From contig NZ_CALPCV010000002.1 in the NCBI RefSeq assembly GCF_943193095.1, positions 62,001 through 126,000 of the forward strand: a stretch of 64,000 bases of DNA, given 5' to 3'. Position numbers and translations under genes: made by a program. The notes under the pieces are model-generated. The model did not search any database and was not told the origin of the DNA. It was given only the letters and a program-made list of their open reading frames with translations. This DNA is from Parasutterella muris. GTDB lineage: Bacteria > Pseudomonadota > Gammaproteobacteria > Burkholderiales > Burkholderiaceae_F. Positions 17,651-26,966 of the stretch are shown in pieces (the stretch's first letter is position 1; every line of letters starts with the position of its first letter).

Positions 17651-17691
17651 ATTCCCGCTCCTGACGAACAATCGAGGCGGGAATATATTTT
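17651..17691 (+). terminator. Terminator downstream of rlmE
   Basis: ATTCCCGC (17651-17658) pairs with GCGGGAAT (17677-17684) around an 18-nt loop and is followed by a T-rich stretch. The remaining 155 nt to dnaE probably holds the dnaE promoter, which I could not place. Confidence 0.65.
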
Positions 17692-17845
17692 TATATACCG
17701 CATCAAAGGCCTGGTTTCATGCAGCTCGGCTTTTCAGAGGACAATCGTTTGGTTTGTAACCATGCGATTCTGTCCTCATTTCGTTAAGATTGATCCTTTA
17801 GAATTTTCCAAATTCCAGCCTTCCTTTTCTCCGGAACCGAACGAT

Positions 17846-20800
17846 ATGAGTCAAGATTTTGTCCACCTTCGCATGCACACCGAATTTTCGATCAAAGACG
17901 GTCTGATCAAACCGAAAAAGATTGTGCATAAAGCGATCGCCTCCGGTATGAAGGCGCTTGCGATTACGGACCTCTCGGCAATGTTCGGAGACGTAATTTT
18001 CTACAAGGCGGCTTCCGGTGCGGGAATTAAACCGATCCTCGGCGCCGACTGCTGGATCACCAATCACTACAATCGGGACGATCCCCATCGTCTGCTTTTC
18101 CTGTGTAAAAACCAGGACGGCTACCATGCGCTTTGTGAGCTGCTCTCCCGCGCATGGCTGAAGAATCAGCATAAGGACAGAGGCGAGATCGACCTTGATT
18201 GGATCACTGAGGACATGGCCAAGGGACTGATTGTTCTCTCCGGTTTTAATACCGGCTCAGTCGGTAAATCGATCCTCAACGGAAGCTTTGAAGCGGCCAA
18301 AGAGGAGTGCGCGCAGCTTGCTGCTCGTTTTCCGGGTCAGTTCTATCTGGAAATTCAGAGAATCGGCCGCCCCGAGCTTGAAGCGGTGGTTGACGGTACG
18401 GTCAGACTTGCCAAAGAGCTGAACATTCCGGTCGTCGCTGCCCATCCGATTCAGTTTGAAGAAAAGGAAGATTTTGAATTCCATGAGGCAAGAAGTGCGA
18501 TCGCTGAAGGCTATACGCTAGCCAATCAAGCCCGTCCGAGAATTTTTACGCCGGAACAGTATTTCAAGAGCAAAGAGGAAATGATTGCTTTGTTCTCGGA
18601 TATTCCGTCCGCGATCGAGAACACGGTTGAAATCGCCAAGATGTGCAACCTGACGCTGAAGCTTGGCAAGCCTCAGCTGCCGATTTTCCCGACACCTGAA
18701 GGGAAATCGCTCAAAGAATATATGGCTGAACTTGCCCGTCGGGGTCTCGATCGCCGTCTCAAAGTGCTTTATCCGGATGAGAAGGTCAGAAAAGAAAAGT
18801 TCCCGACCTACTCACAGCGTCTGGAGCGCGAAATCGGAATTATTCAGGAGATGGATTTCCCGGGATACTTCCTCATCGTTCAGGACTTTATTAACTGGGC
18901 CAAGACGCACGGCTGTCCGGTGGGTCCGGGGCGAGGTTCGGGCGCCGGTTCACTGGTTGCGTACTGCCTGGGCATTACCGATTTGGATCCGCTTCAGTTT
19001 GACCTGCTGTTTGAGCGATTTCTGAATCCGGAACGCGTTTCCATGCCTGACTTTGACGTGGACTTCTGTCAGAACAACCGCGGCCGTGTCATTGAGTATG
19101 TAAAGAGCAAGTACGGCGACGAATCGGTCAGCCAGATCGCGACCTTCGGCACGATGGCGGCAAAGGGTGCGATTAAGGACGTCGGCAGAACGCTCGATAT
19201 GTCCTATATGGAGACGGATCGTCTGGCGCGTATGATCCCGACGATTCCCGGAAAGAACATTACATTGGCAGAGGCGCTCTCCGATATTCCGGAATTTAGA
19301 GCGGCGGTGCGCAATGATCCTCAGGTTAGAAAACTGGTCACGTACGCACTGAAACTTGAGGGGACAACCAAGAGCCTGGGCATTCATGCGGGCGGCGTGC
19401 TGATCGCGCCCGGAAAGCTCGTTGATTTCTGTCCGCTGTATGCGGCCGGGATGCTCCCTGAGAACGTAATCAGTCAGTACGATAAAAAAGACGTTGAAGC
19501 GGTGGGCCTGGTGAAGTTCGACTTCCTGGGTCTTACCACACTCACGATCATTGAACGCGCGCTTGACTATATTGAAGCCAATACCGGCAGCCGTCCGGAT
19601 ATTGAACATATGGAGTGCGACGACGAAGCGACCTACCGGAATATTTTCCAGAAGGGCGATACCGTTGCGGTCTTCCAGTTTGAATCGACCGGTATGCGTC
19701 AGCTGCTGATTCGCGCGGTACCGACAAAGATTTCCGACTTGATCGCTTTGAACGCGCTGTATCGTCCGGGCCCGATGGACCTGATTGATGACTTTATTGA
19801 TATTCGAGACGGGAAAAAGAAAGCCGAATACGCGGATGACCGCTTAATTCCGATTTTGGAAGAAACCTCCGGCATTATGGTCTATCAGGAACAGGTCATG
19901 CTGGTCGCGCAGAAAATCGGAGGATACTCACTTGGCGGCGCGGATATTCTGCGCCGAGCCATGGGTAAGAAAGACGTCGCGGAAATGGAGCGCCAAAGCA
20001 AAGTCTTTATTGAGGGCGCCGCAAAGAACGGCGTCACCGAAGAAGTTGCGACGCATTTGTTCGAATTGATGAGAAAGTTTGCAGGCTACGGATTTAATAA
20101 ATCTCATGCCGCGGCTTACTCTTATGTCGCTTATAAAACCGCTTGGCTCAAGAATTACTATCCTGCGGAGTTCCTTGCCTCGTCCCTGACCGAAGTCATG
20201 ACGGACGCGACGAAGATGCGTACGATCCTTTCGGATGCCGCCAAGCATGGTGTGGAAATCTTAGGTCCCGATATCAACGGCAGCGAATTTAATTTCACTA
20301 GTCCGAAAACCAAAGTGATTCGTTTAGGCTTCGGCGCTCTGAAGGGGATCGGTCAGGGCCCTGCGGACGCGATTGTGAAAGAGCGCAGCGAAAATGGTCC
20401 GTTTAAAGATATGTATGATCTCGCTAAACGAGTCGGCACCTCTGCGATCACCAAGAAAGTCCTGCAGGCGTTTTCTCTTGCGGGCGTCTTTGATTCGATT
20501 GATCCAAACCGCCGCAAATGGTTTGATAACGTCGATTTAGTTATTCAGGCAGCTCAGCAGTCGGAAAGTTCCTCCAACCAGTTCTCTCTGTTCGGAGAAG
20601 AAGAGGAACAGTGTGTTGAAATGATTGAGGTGACGCCCTGGAGCGAACGCAGTACGCTTGAGAAAGAGTTTTCCGTCATGGGAATGTATTTCTCAAGTCA
20701 TCCGAGTCATGTCTACAAGAAAGAGCTGAGCAGGTATTACGGCGCATCGCTCCTGGATGCGGCGCCGGAGGGATTTGGCGACTTCCGGGTCGCGGGTATT

Positions 20801-21295
20801 TACGCCGGCTGTGAAAAGCGTCAGAGTAAGGACGGCAAATATTTTGTCCAGCTGCACCTTGAAGCAGGAGAAAAGGTTGAGGATTACCGAATCAATCTGG
20901 AGTACTACGAGCGAAATCTTGAGAAAATCAAGACCATTCCCAAAGGTGAAATTGTGGTGGTTTCGATTAAGAGAGGCCATAGCAAGAAGACGAATAAAGA
21001 TTGGGTTTCCGCCGGCGAATTTGCGCCGCTCTATGAGCTGAGAAAAGAAAACGGCGCAAAAGTCAAAATGCGCATCAGACCAGATGCTGATCCCGCGGAG
21101 CTTGAAGGAATTCAGCAGATTATTCTGAATAATTCAATCAAGAATCAGGAGTTCGCGGTACCGATCGAAATGGAATTCGTGTTCCCGGGCAAGCTGCTTT
21201 GCACAAAGCTTCCGATGAAGATATCTCCGAGTTGGGACATCATCACTAAGTTAGAAGAATGTTCCGCGCTTGAAGGGGTATCCGTCAAATATTGA
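17846..21295 (+). CDS. dnaE: DNA polymerase III alpha subunit
   Basis: DnaE is the replicative polymerase. I chose ATG 17846 (MSQDFVHLRMHTEFSIKDG), where homology to the PHP domain begins, giving 1149 aa; an in-frame ATG at 17762 would add 28 atypical residues. The catalytic aspartates are in PDFDVDFCQNNR near residue 400, and GPGRGSGAGSLVAYCLGI precedes them. A finger region and an OB domain follow. QFSLF near residue 910 is a beta-clamp binding motif. A large imperfect hairpin follows the stop. Confidence 0.96.
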   Translation: MSQDFVHLRMHTEFSIKDGLIKPKKIVHKAIASGMKALAITDLSAMFGDVIFYKAASGAGIKPILGADCWITNHYNRDDPHRLLFLCKNQDGYHALCELLSRAWLKNQHKDRGEIDLDWITEDMAKGLIVLSGFNTGSVGKSILNGSFEAAKEECAQLAARFPGQFYLEIQRIGRPELEAVVDGTVRLAKELNIPVVAAHPIQFEEKEDFEFHEARSAIAEGYTLANQARPRIFTPEQYFKSKEEMIALFSDIPSAIENTVEIAKMCNLTLKLGKPQLPIFPTPEGKSLKEYMAELARRGLDRRLKVLYPDEKVRKEKFPTYSQRLEREIGIIQEMDFPGYFLIVQDFINWAKTHGCPVGPGRGSGAGSLVAYCLGITDLDPLQFDLLFERFLNPERVSMPDFDVDFCQNNRGRVIEYVKSKYGDESVSQIATFGTMAAKGAIKDVGRTLDMSYMETDRLARMIPTIPGKNITLAEALSDIPEFRAAVRNDPQVRKLVTYALKLEGTTKSLGIHAGGVLIAPGKLVDFCPLYAAGMLPENVISQYDKKDVEAVGLVKFDFLGLTTLTIIERALDYIEANTGSRPDIEHMECDDEATYRNIFQKGDTVAVFQFESTGMRQLLIRAVPTKISDLIALNALYRPGPMDLIDDFIDIRDGKKKAEYADDRLIPILEETSGIMVYQEQVMLVAQKIGGYSLGGADILRRAMGKKDVAEMERQSKVFIEGAAKNGVTEEVATHLFELMRKFAGYGFNKSHAAAYSYVAYKTAWLKNYYPAEFLASSLTEVMTDATKMRTILSDAAKHGVEILGPDINGSEFNFTSPKTKVIRLGFGALKGIGQGPADAIVKERSENGPFKDMYDLAKRVGTSAITKKVLQAFSLAGVFDSIDPNRRKWFDNVDLVIQAAQQSESSSNQFSLFGEEEEQCVEMIEVTPWSERSTLEKEFSVMGMYFSSHPSHVYKKELSRYYGASLLDAAPEGFGDFRVAGIYAGCEKRQSKDGKYFVQLHLEAGEKVEDYRINLEYYERNLEKIKTIPKGEIVVVSIKRGHSKKTNKDWVSAGEFAPLYELRKENGAKVKMRIRPDADPAELEGIQQIILNNSIKNQEFAVPIEMEFVFPGKLLCTKLPMKISPSWDIITKLEECSALEGVSVKY

Positions 21296-21306
21296 TTAGC
21301 ATGCTG

Positions 21307-21358
21307 ATGAATCCCGAAGTGAGTGAAAAACCGTGTTTCAGTCACTTCGAATCTTCAT
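21307..21358 (+). other. Long imperfect hairpin after dnaE
   Basis: Three nested paired segments are visible: ATGAA/TTCAT, CGAAGTGA/TCACTTCG and TGAAA/TTTCA, separated by a small internal loop and one G-G mismatch around a 7-nt loop. No U-tract follows. It may protect the dnaE 3' end or act as a regulatory site in the dnaE-ftsH gap. The other 150 nt before ftsH shows no clear feature. Confidence 0.5.
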
Positions 21359-21512
21359 AATGTTAACAATTGGAAAAACAGGGCCGTGTGAACTGTAATC
21401 TTTTTAAGTTTTTGGTATTGTGTTGAGACACTTATGTGCTTTGATCTGTCACAACAGTCATATTTTAGAAACCGATCATTTGCAGCGGCGATAAGCCGAA
21501 AGGGATAATATT

Positions 21513-23537
21513 TTGAATAAAAATAATTTATTTGCCAAAGTTGCTGTCTGGATCGTTATTGCTCTGGTTTTGTTTACTGTGTTTAAACAATTCGACGGGG
21601 CTAAGAAGATCGCGACTGCGGAACCTTCCACGAGCTACACCCAATTCATGGACCAGGCTAAGGAAGGCAAAATCAAGCGCGTTGATGTTCAGGGCAGAAC
21701 CCTTACTGTCACGCCGACGGAAGGCGCGACTTATAAGATTACCGCGCCCGGCGATCTTTGGATGGTTGAAGATCTCCGCAAGGCGGGTGTTCAGGTTTAC
21801 GGTCAGCCGGACGAAGAGCAGAGCTTCCTTGCTTCTATCTTCATCTCCTGGTTCCCGATGATTCTCCTCATCGGTGTTTGGATTTTCTTCATGCGTCAGA
21901 TGCAGGGCGGCGGCAAAGGCGGCGCCTTCAGTTTTGGCAAATCCAAAGCCAGAATGCTTGACAGCTCCAATAACAACATCACATTTGCGGATGTCGCCGG
22001 CTGTGACGAGGCTAAAGAAGAAGTCTCCGAAATGGTCGATTATCTGAAAGACCCGACCAAATATCAGCGCCTTGGCGGACGCATTCCCCGCGGCGTTCTG
22101 CTTGTCGGCTCTCCGGGTACCGGTAAGACGCTGCTCGCCAAAGCGATTGCAGGCGAAGCGAAGGTTCCGTTCTTTACCATTTCCGGTTCCGACTTCGTAG
22201 AAATGTTCGTCGGTGTTGGTGCGGCTCGTGTTCGCGACATGTTCGAGAACGCGAAGAAGAATTCTCCCTGCATTATCTTCATTGATGAAATTGATGCTGT
22301 GGGTCGTCAGCGCGGCGCCGGTCTCGGCGGCGGCAACGACGAACGTGAGCAGACTCTGAATCAGATGCTCGTGGAGATGGACGGTTTCGATACCAATTCC
22401 AGCGTTATCGTCATTGCTGCGACCAACCGTCCGGACGTTCTTGACCCGGCGCTGCTGCGTCCCGGCCGTTTTGACCGTCAGGTTGTGGTTCCGCTGCCCG
22501 ATATCCGCGGCCGTGAACAGATTCTCAAAGTTCACATGCGCAAGATCCCGGTGGGTGCCGATGTGGACGAAGCGATCCTTGCGAGAGGTACGCCCGGATT
22601 CTCCGGAGCCGATTTGGCCAATCTCGTGAACGAAGCGGCGCTTTTTGCCGCTCGCAGAAACGGCCGTGTGGTCGCGATGGAAGACTTCGAACGCGCTAAG
22701 GACAAGATCATGATGGGTGCCGAAAGAAAAGGCATGGTCATGGATGAGAACGAGCGCAAGAATACGGCCTATCACGAATCCGGCCACGCATTGGTTGCGC
22801 GTCTGATGCCTAAGAGCGACCCCGTTCATAAGGTTACGATTATTCCTCGCGGCCGTGCGCTTGGTCTGACGATGCAGCTGCCCGCAGAAGATCATTATTC
22901 TTATGACAGACAGTATCTTCTGACTCGCATTGCGATTCTCTTTGGCGGCCGTATCGCTGAGGAAGTGTTTATGAATCAGATGACCACAGGCGCTTCCAAC
23001 GACTTTGAACGCGCAACTCAGATGGCGCGCGACATGGTTATGCGCTACGGTATGAGCGATAAGCTCGGCCCCATGGTCTACGGCGAAAACGAGAATGAAG
23101 TCTTCCTCGGCCGCTCCGTCACGCAGACAAAGCATATTTCTGAAGAGACAATGCGCAATGTGGATGCGGAAGTTCGCCGTATTATTGACGAACAGTACGC
23201 AATCGCGCGCAAACTGATCGAAGAACATCAGGAAGAAATGCACAAGATGGCGCATGCCTTGCTTGAATGGGAAACGATCGATTCCGATCAGATTGATGAC
23301 ATTATGGAAGGCAAGGATCCGCGTCCTCCGAAGCAGCTCTCCAAGAAGAAAAAGGTCGCTGACGCTGCTCCTGAAGCTCAGGTGAGCGCACCGGCCGCAG
23401 AGGAGAATGCCGCAGAGGCTCAGGATTCGAAGCCGGAAGCTGACGAGACGCCTCAGACGGAGCAGGCGGCGCCCAAAGCTGAAGACGCCAAGCCTGAAGA
23501 TAAGCCGGAAGGCCCTGATCAGGCGCCAAAGCCTTAA
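21513..23537 (+). CDS. ftsH: ATP-dependent zinc metalloprotease FtsH
   Basis: FtsH is the membrane-anchored AAA+ protease that degrades misassembled membrane proteins and regulators such as LpxC and sigma-32. The start is TTG, preceded by AGGGA. The 674 aa have two N-terminal membrane segments (about 9-25 and 107-125), Walker A GSPGTGKTLLAKA, Walker B CIIFIDEIDAVG, the SRH (LDPALLRPGRFDR) and the zinc site HESGH. After the usual end near residue 615 there is a low-complexity tail rich in Ala, Glu, Pro and Lys. A weak terminator separates it from greB. Confidence 0.96.
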   Translation: MNKNNLFAKVAVWIVIALVLFTVFKQFDGAKKIATAEPSTSYTQFMDQAKEGKIKRVDVQGRTLTVTPTEGATYKITAPGDLWMVEDLRKAGVQVYGQPDEEQSFLASIFISWFPMILLIGVWIFFMRQMQGGGKGGAFSFGKSKARMLDSSNNNITFADVAGCDEAKEEVSEMVDYLKDPTKYQRLGGRIPRGVLLVGSPGTGKTLLAKAIAGEAKVPFFTISGSDFVEMFVGVGAARVRDMFENAKKNSPCIIFIDEIDAVGRQRGAGLGGGNDEREQTLNQMLVEMDGFDTNSSVIVIAATNRPDVLDPALLRPGRFDRQVVVPLPDIRGREQILKVHMRKIPVGADVDEAILARGTPGFSGADLANLVNEAALFAARRNGRVVAMEDFERAKDKIMMGAERKGMVMDENERKNTAYHESGHALVARLMPKSDPVHKVTIIPRGRALGLTMQLPAEDHYSYDRQYLLTRIAILFGGRIAEEVFMNQMTTGASNDFERATQMARDMVMRYGMSDKLGPMVYGENENEVFLGRSVTQTKHISEETMRNVDAEVRRIIDEQYAIARKLIEEHQEEMHKMAHALLEWETIDSDQIDDIMEGKDPRPPKQLSKKKKVADAAPEAQVSAPAAEENAAEAQDSKPEADETPQTEQAAPKAEDAKPEDKPEGPDQAPKP

Positions 23538-23558
23538 AATAACCAAATAGGTTCGGAA

Positions 23559-23579
23559 GGCCGCTTTTTGCGGTCTTTT
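23559..23579 (+). terminator. Short terminator between ftsH and greB
   Basis: GGCCGC-TTTTT-GCGGTC (one G-T pair) is followed by TTTT and flanked by AA. It lies 20 nt before the greB start, again in the leader of a Gre-factor gene. Confidence 0.6.
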
Positions 23580-23599
23580 GAACTTATAGGGGAAGACAA

Positions 23600-24181
23600 A
23601 TGAGCGAAGATCTCGAATTTAAAGCCGAAGACGAAGAAGACTACGACGAAGAGGAAGTCAAGATACCTGAAATCAAAGGAACCAAGAATTACATGACGCG
23701 CGCCTGTTACAACAGGCTTTTAGCCGAACGTAAAAATCTTGTTCTGGTGGAACGTCCGGAAACGGTTCAGGTCGTTGCGTGGGCTGCGTCAAACGGCGAT
23801 AGAAGCGAAAACGGAGATTACCTTTACGGCAAAAAGCGTCTGCGCGAAATCGACCGCAGAATTCGTTTTCTTAATAAACGTATTGAAAACAGCGAAGTCA
23901 TCGACATCGCGAATCGGCCGCCGACAGATCAGATTTTTTTCGGCGCGACCGTGTTATTCGCCAATGAACAGGGCGAGGAGTCTAAAATCCGCATCGTCGG
24001 AATTGACGAAGCGGACGGTTCGGTCGGTGACGTATCCTGGATTTCTCCGATCGCTCGTGTCTTTTTGAAACACTTTGAAGGCGATACGGTTCTCCTTCCG
24101 ACGCCAAAAGGTGTTAAAAAGCTCGATATTCTTGAAGTGACTTATGTCGATGAGCCTCCGGGCAAACCGCATAGTCTTTAA
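23600..24181 (+). CDS. greB: Transcription elongation factor GreB
   Basis: GreB rescues backtracked RNA polymerase and handles longer cleavage products than GreA. The 193-aa protein has the coiled-coil tip NGDRSENGDYLYGKKRLREID typical of GreB (the Y-GKKRLREID part separates it from GreA), and a C-terminal FKBP-like domain. The first roughly 25 residues form an acidic extension (EDEEDYDEEEV) before the usual start near MTRACYNRL. GGGGA precedes the ATG. Confidence 0.93.
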   Translation: MSEDLEFKAEDEEDYDEEEVKIPEIKGTKNYMTRACYNRLLAERKNLVLVERPETVQVVAWAASNGDRSENGDYLYGKKRLREIDRRIRFLNKRIENSEVIDIANRPPTDQIFFGATVLFANEQGEESKIRIVGIDEADGSVGDVSWISPIARVFLKHFEGDTVLLPTPKGVKKLDILEVTYVDEPPGKPHSL

Positions 24182-24186
24182 CCATA

Positions 24187-24206
24187 CGGCCCAATGGGCC
24201 GATTTT
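24187..24206 (+). terminator. Terminator-like hairpin between greB and queA
   Basis: CGGCCC-AAT-GGGCCG is a perfect 6-bp stem followed by ATTTT. It starts 5 nt after the greB stop and ends 18 nt before queA. Confidence 0.6.
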
Positions 24207-24224
24207 CTCAGGGCCGGTAAAGCC

Positions 24225-25289
24225 ATGAACGAAAAAGAACAGCATTTATCTGATTTTGATTTTGAACTCCCGGAAAGCCTGATTGCGCAATTTCCGCTGA
24301 AAGATCGAGCTTCCTCGCGACTGCTTCACGTGCGGCCCGACGGTAGCCTTGAAGACCTTATTTTCAGAGATCTTCTGAACTTGGTTCGTGCCGGAGACGT
24401 TCTTATTTTTAACGACACCAAAGTTATTAAAGCCCGGCTCACCGGCCGCAAACAAACCGGCGGCTTTTTTGAAGCCATGACCGAACGTGTGATCGGTACG
24501 CACGAAGCTATCTCCATGATGCGCTCGAGCAAGCCTGCAAAGCCCGGAACTATTCTTTACTTTGACCATCCGGAAGGCGGTGAGCCTGCGGTTGCAGAAG
24601 TTCTCGGCCGAGAAGGAGAGTTCTTTAAGCTTCGCTATGAACGTCCGGTCCTTGAAGTTCTGGATGAATACGGCAAAGTTCCGCTTCCTCCCTACATTCA
24701 GCATGCGGCTGAGAAGTCCGATGAAACGCGTTATCAAACGGTTTACGCAAGCCATCCCGGCGCGGTAGCCGCGCCGACGGCCGGACTGCACTTTACGGAA
24801 GAGCTTCTGCAGCAGATTCGGGATAAAGGCTGTGAAGAAGTTTTTGTCACGCTTCACGTCGGTGCCGGAACTTTCCAGCCGGTGCGCGTAGAGAATCTGT
24901 CCGAACACGTGATGCACTCCGAGTGGTACACGATACCTGAGGAGACCGCCCGCAAAATCAACAAGGCAAAAGAAGAAGGCAGAAGAGTCATTTGTGTCGG
25001 AACAACGAGTCTTCGTACCGTTGAAGCGAGCGCTTCTTCAAATCCGGAAGGCAAAGTGGTTCCGGGAGCAGCGGAAACCCGACTCTTTATTACGCCCGGA
25101 TATGAATTCAAAGTTTGTGACGCCATGGTCACGAACTTCCATCTTCCTAAATCAACATTGGTTATGCTCGTCAGTGCCCTTTGCGGTAGAGACGAAATTC
25201 TTAACGCTTACAAACATGCCGTTGAAGAAAAGTACAGATTCTTCAGCTACGGGGATGCATGTTTTCTCGAAAAAAAGGCTAACTCATGA
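24225..25289 (+). CDS. queA: tRNA preQ1(34) S-adenosylmethionine ribosyltransferase-isomerase
   Basis: QueA transfers and isomerises the ribosyl group of SAM onto preQ1 in tRNA to form epoxyqueuosine. ATG 24225 gives 354 aa and the typical start LSDFDFELPESLIAQFP. An upstream in-frame ATG at 24144 lies inside greB. DVLIFNDTKVIKARL, GAVAAPTAGLHFTEELL and THVGAGTFQPV-type motifs (here LHVGAGTFQPV) identify the family. It overlaps tgt by 4 nt, so the two queuosine genes are coupled. Confidence 0.95.
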   Translation: MNEKEQHLSDFDFELPESLIAQFPLKDRASSRLLHVRPDGSLEDLIFRDLLNLVRAGDVLIFNDTKVIKARLTGRKQTGGFFEAMTERVIGTHEAISMMRSSKPAKPGTILYFDHPEGGEPAVAEVLGREGEFFKLRYERPVLEVLDEYGKVPLPPYIQHAAEKSDETRYQTVYASHPGAVAAPTAGLHFTEELLQQIRDKGCEEVFVTLHVGAGTFQPVRVENLSEHVMHSEWYTIPEETARKINKAKEEGRRVICVGTTSLRTVEASASSNPEGKVVPGAAETRLFITPGYEFKVCDAMVTNFHLPKSTLVMLVSALCGRDEILNAYKHAVEEKYRFFSYGDACFLEKKANS

Positions 25290-26419
25290 GTCTGACTTTT
25301 AAACTTCATAAAAAAGAAGGGTCTGCGCGCAGAGCGGAAATCCATTTGAACCACGGCGTCGTTCAGACCCCTGTGTTCATGCCCGTCGGAACATACGGTA
25401 CTGTTAAAGCGATGAGCCCTCTTGAGCTCAATGAAATCGGCACCCAGATTCTTTTGGGCAACACCTTTCATCTTTGGCTTCGTCCGGGACTGGATGTTAT
25501 CGCCGAGCATGGCGGTCTTCACGGTTTTATGGGCTGGGACAAACCCATTCTTACCGACTCCGGAGGCTTCCAGGTCTTCTCTCTTGGGAAACTGAGAAAG
25601 ATTACGGAAGAAGGCGTACGTTTTGCCTCTCCGATCAACGGCGAAAGATTGTTCCTCACACCTGAAGTTTCGATGGAAATTCAGAAGGTGCTGAATTCGG
25701 ACATCGCTATGATTTTTGACGAATGCACGCCGTACGAGATCAACGGCGTACCCGCGACGGAAAAGCAGGCCGCAGATTCCATGCGGCTGTCTCTGAGGTG
25801 GGCAAAGCGTTCCAGAGAAGCGTTTGATCGTCTTGAAAACCCGAATGCGCTCTTTGGCATTGTTCAGGGCGGGATGTTCCAAAATCTTCGTGACGAGTCT
25901 CTCGCCGGGCTGAAGGACATCGGTTTTGACGGCTATGCGATCGGAGGTCTTTCTGTCGGCGAGCCGAAAGAAGAAATGATCAAGATTCTCGATCATATGA
26001 GCGGAATCATGCCGGAGGACAGACCTCGTTATCTGATGGGTGTCGGCACACCGGAAGATTTAGTGGAAGGCGTCAGCCGCGGTATCGACATGTTTGACTG
26101 CGTCATGCCGACCCGCAACGCCCGCAACGGCTGGCTATTCACACGCTACGGCGATGTGAAGCTTCGCAACGCCAAATACAAGCATGATCTGCGTCCGCTT
26201 GACGAGACCTGCGACTGCTACTGCTGCCGCAATTTCTCCCGAGCCTATCTGCATCATCTGCAGAAGGTCAATGAAATTCTTGGTGCCCGACTCAATACGA
26301 TTCATAATCTGCACTACTATCTCAATCTGATGAAAGAGATTCGTGAGGCGCTTGATGAAGGCCGCTTTACACAGTGGCGTGAGCAGTTCTACAGAGATCG
26401 AGCCAGAGGAGTCGGTTAG
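25286..26419 (+). CDS. tgt: tRNA-guanine transglycosylase
   Basis: Tgt exchanges guanine-34 for preQ1 in tRNAs with GUN anticodons, the step before QueA. The 377-aa protein has DSGGFQVFSLG with the catalytic Asp region, FGIVQGGMFQNLR, and the zinc site CDCYCCRNFSRAYLHHL near residue 310. It begins within the queA stop codon (ATGA). yajC-secD-secF follow, as in many proteobacteria. Confidence 0.96.
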   Translation: MSLTFKLHKKEGSARRAEIHLNHGVVQTPVFMPVGTYGTVKAMSPLELNEIGTQILLGNTFHLWLRPGLDVIAEHGGLHGFMGWDKPILTDSGGFQVFSLGKLRKITEEGVRFASPINGERLFLTPEVSMEIQKVLNSDIAMIFDECTPYEINGVPATEKQAADSMRLSLRWAKRSREAFDRLENPNALFGIVQGGMFQNLRDESLAGLKDIGFDGYAIGGLSVGEPKEEMIKILDHMSGIMPEDRPRYLMGVGTPEDLVEGVSRGIDMFDCVMPTRNARNGWLFTRYGDVKLRNAKYKHDLRPLDETCDCYCCRNFSRAYLHHLQKVNEILGARLNTIHNLHYYLNLMKEIREALDEGRFTQWREQFYRDRARGVG

Positions 26420-26440
26420 GAATTTTCTTCATATTCAAAT

Positions 26441-26465
26441 TAACTAAGTCCTCTATAATTAGTTA
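26441..26465 (+). promoter_or_regulatory. -10 element inside an inverted repeat upstream of yajC
   Basis: A perfect TATAAT (26454-26459) lies between TAACTAA (26441-26447) and TTAGTTA (26459-26465). The -35 region is poor. The box could drive yajC-secDF independently of tgt, and the flanking dyad could be an operator. Confidence 0.4.
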
Positions 26466-26518
26466 GATTTATATAAAACAAATCCCGCATATTTGTGATT
26501 TAACATTGGAGTATTAAA

Positions 26519-26869
26519 TTGTTTATTTCTGAAGCATACGCTCAGGCTGCCGGCGGCGCGGCTGCGGCACCCGGAGGCCTTGAAAGCATGGCGTCCTCTT
26601 TCGGCATCATGATTCTGATCTTTGCCGTGTTCTGGTTCCTTTTGATCAGACCGCAGCAGAAACGCCAGAAAGAGCACAAGAAGATGATTGACGCTTTGAC
26701 TGTCGGAGACGAAGTCATTACAGCGGGCGGTATCTGCGGCAAGATTCTTGCTGCCGATGAGAACTACATCAATCTTCAGATTGCCCAGGTTGAAGACAAG
26801 CCGGTTGCGATTACGTTCCAGCGTCTGGCCATTCAGGCAGTTCTTCCCAAAGGAACGGTTAAGTTTTAA
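26519..26869 (+). CDS. yajC: Preprotein translocase accessory subunit YajC
   Basis: YajC associates with SecDF in the inner membrane. The 116-aa protein has one membrane segment (about residues 27-44, IMILIFAVFWFLLIRPQQKR) and the conserved cytoplasmic part VGDEVITAGGICGKI. The start is TTG 26519 with GGAG 7 nt upstream, giving the usual FISEAYAQ N-terminus. It is followed by secD. Confidence 0.95.
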   Translation: MFISEAYAQAAGGAAAAPGGLESMASSFGIMILIFAVFWFLLIRPQQKRQKEHKKMIDALTVGDEVITAGGICGKILAADENYINLQIAQVEDKPVAITFQRLAIQAVLPKGTVKF

Positions 26870-26966
26870 TTTCCGCGCCTAACGGATATGTCACGGCCGT
26901 CTCTGGAAAGGGGACGGTCGTTTTGTAGTTTTAACGAGATAGGCGAGAGAACCGCCAAAAATAGTT

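Noticed and set aside
21528..23546. A 672-codon open frame opposite ftsH
   Set aside because: Arg/His/Phe-rich antisense translation of ftsH with no ribosome site or recognisable domain.
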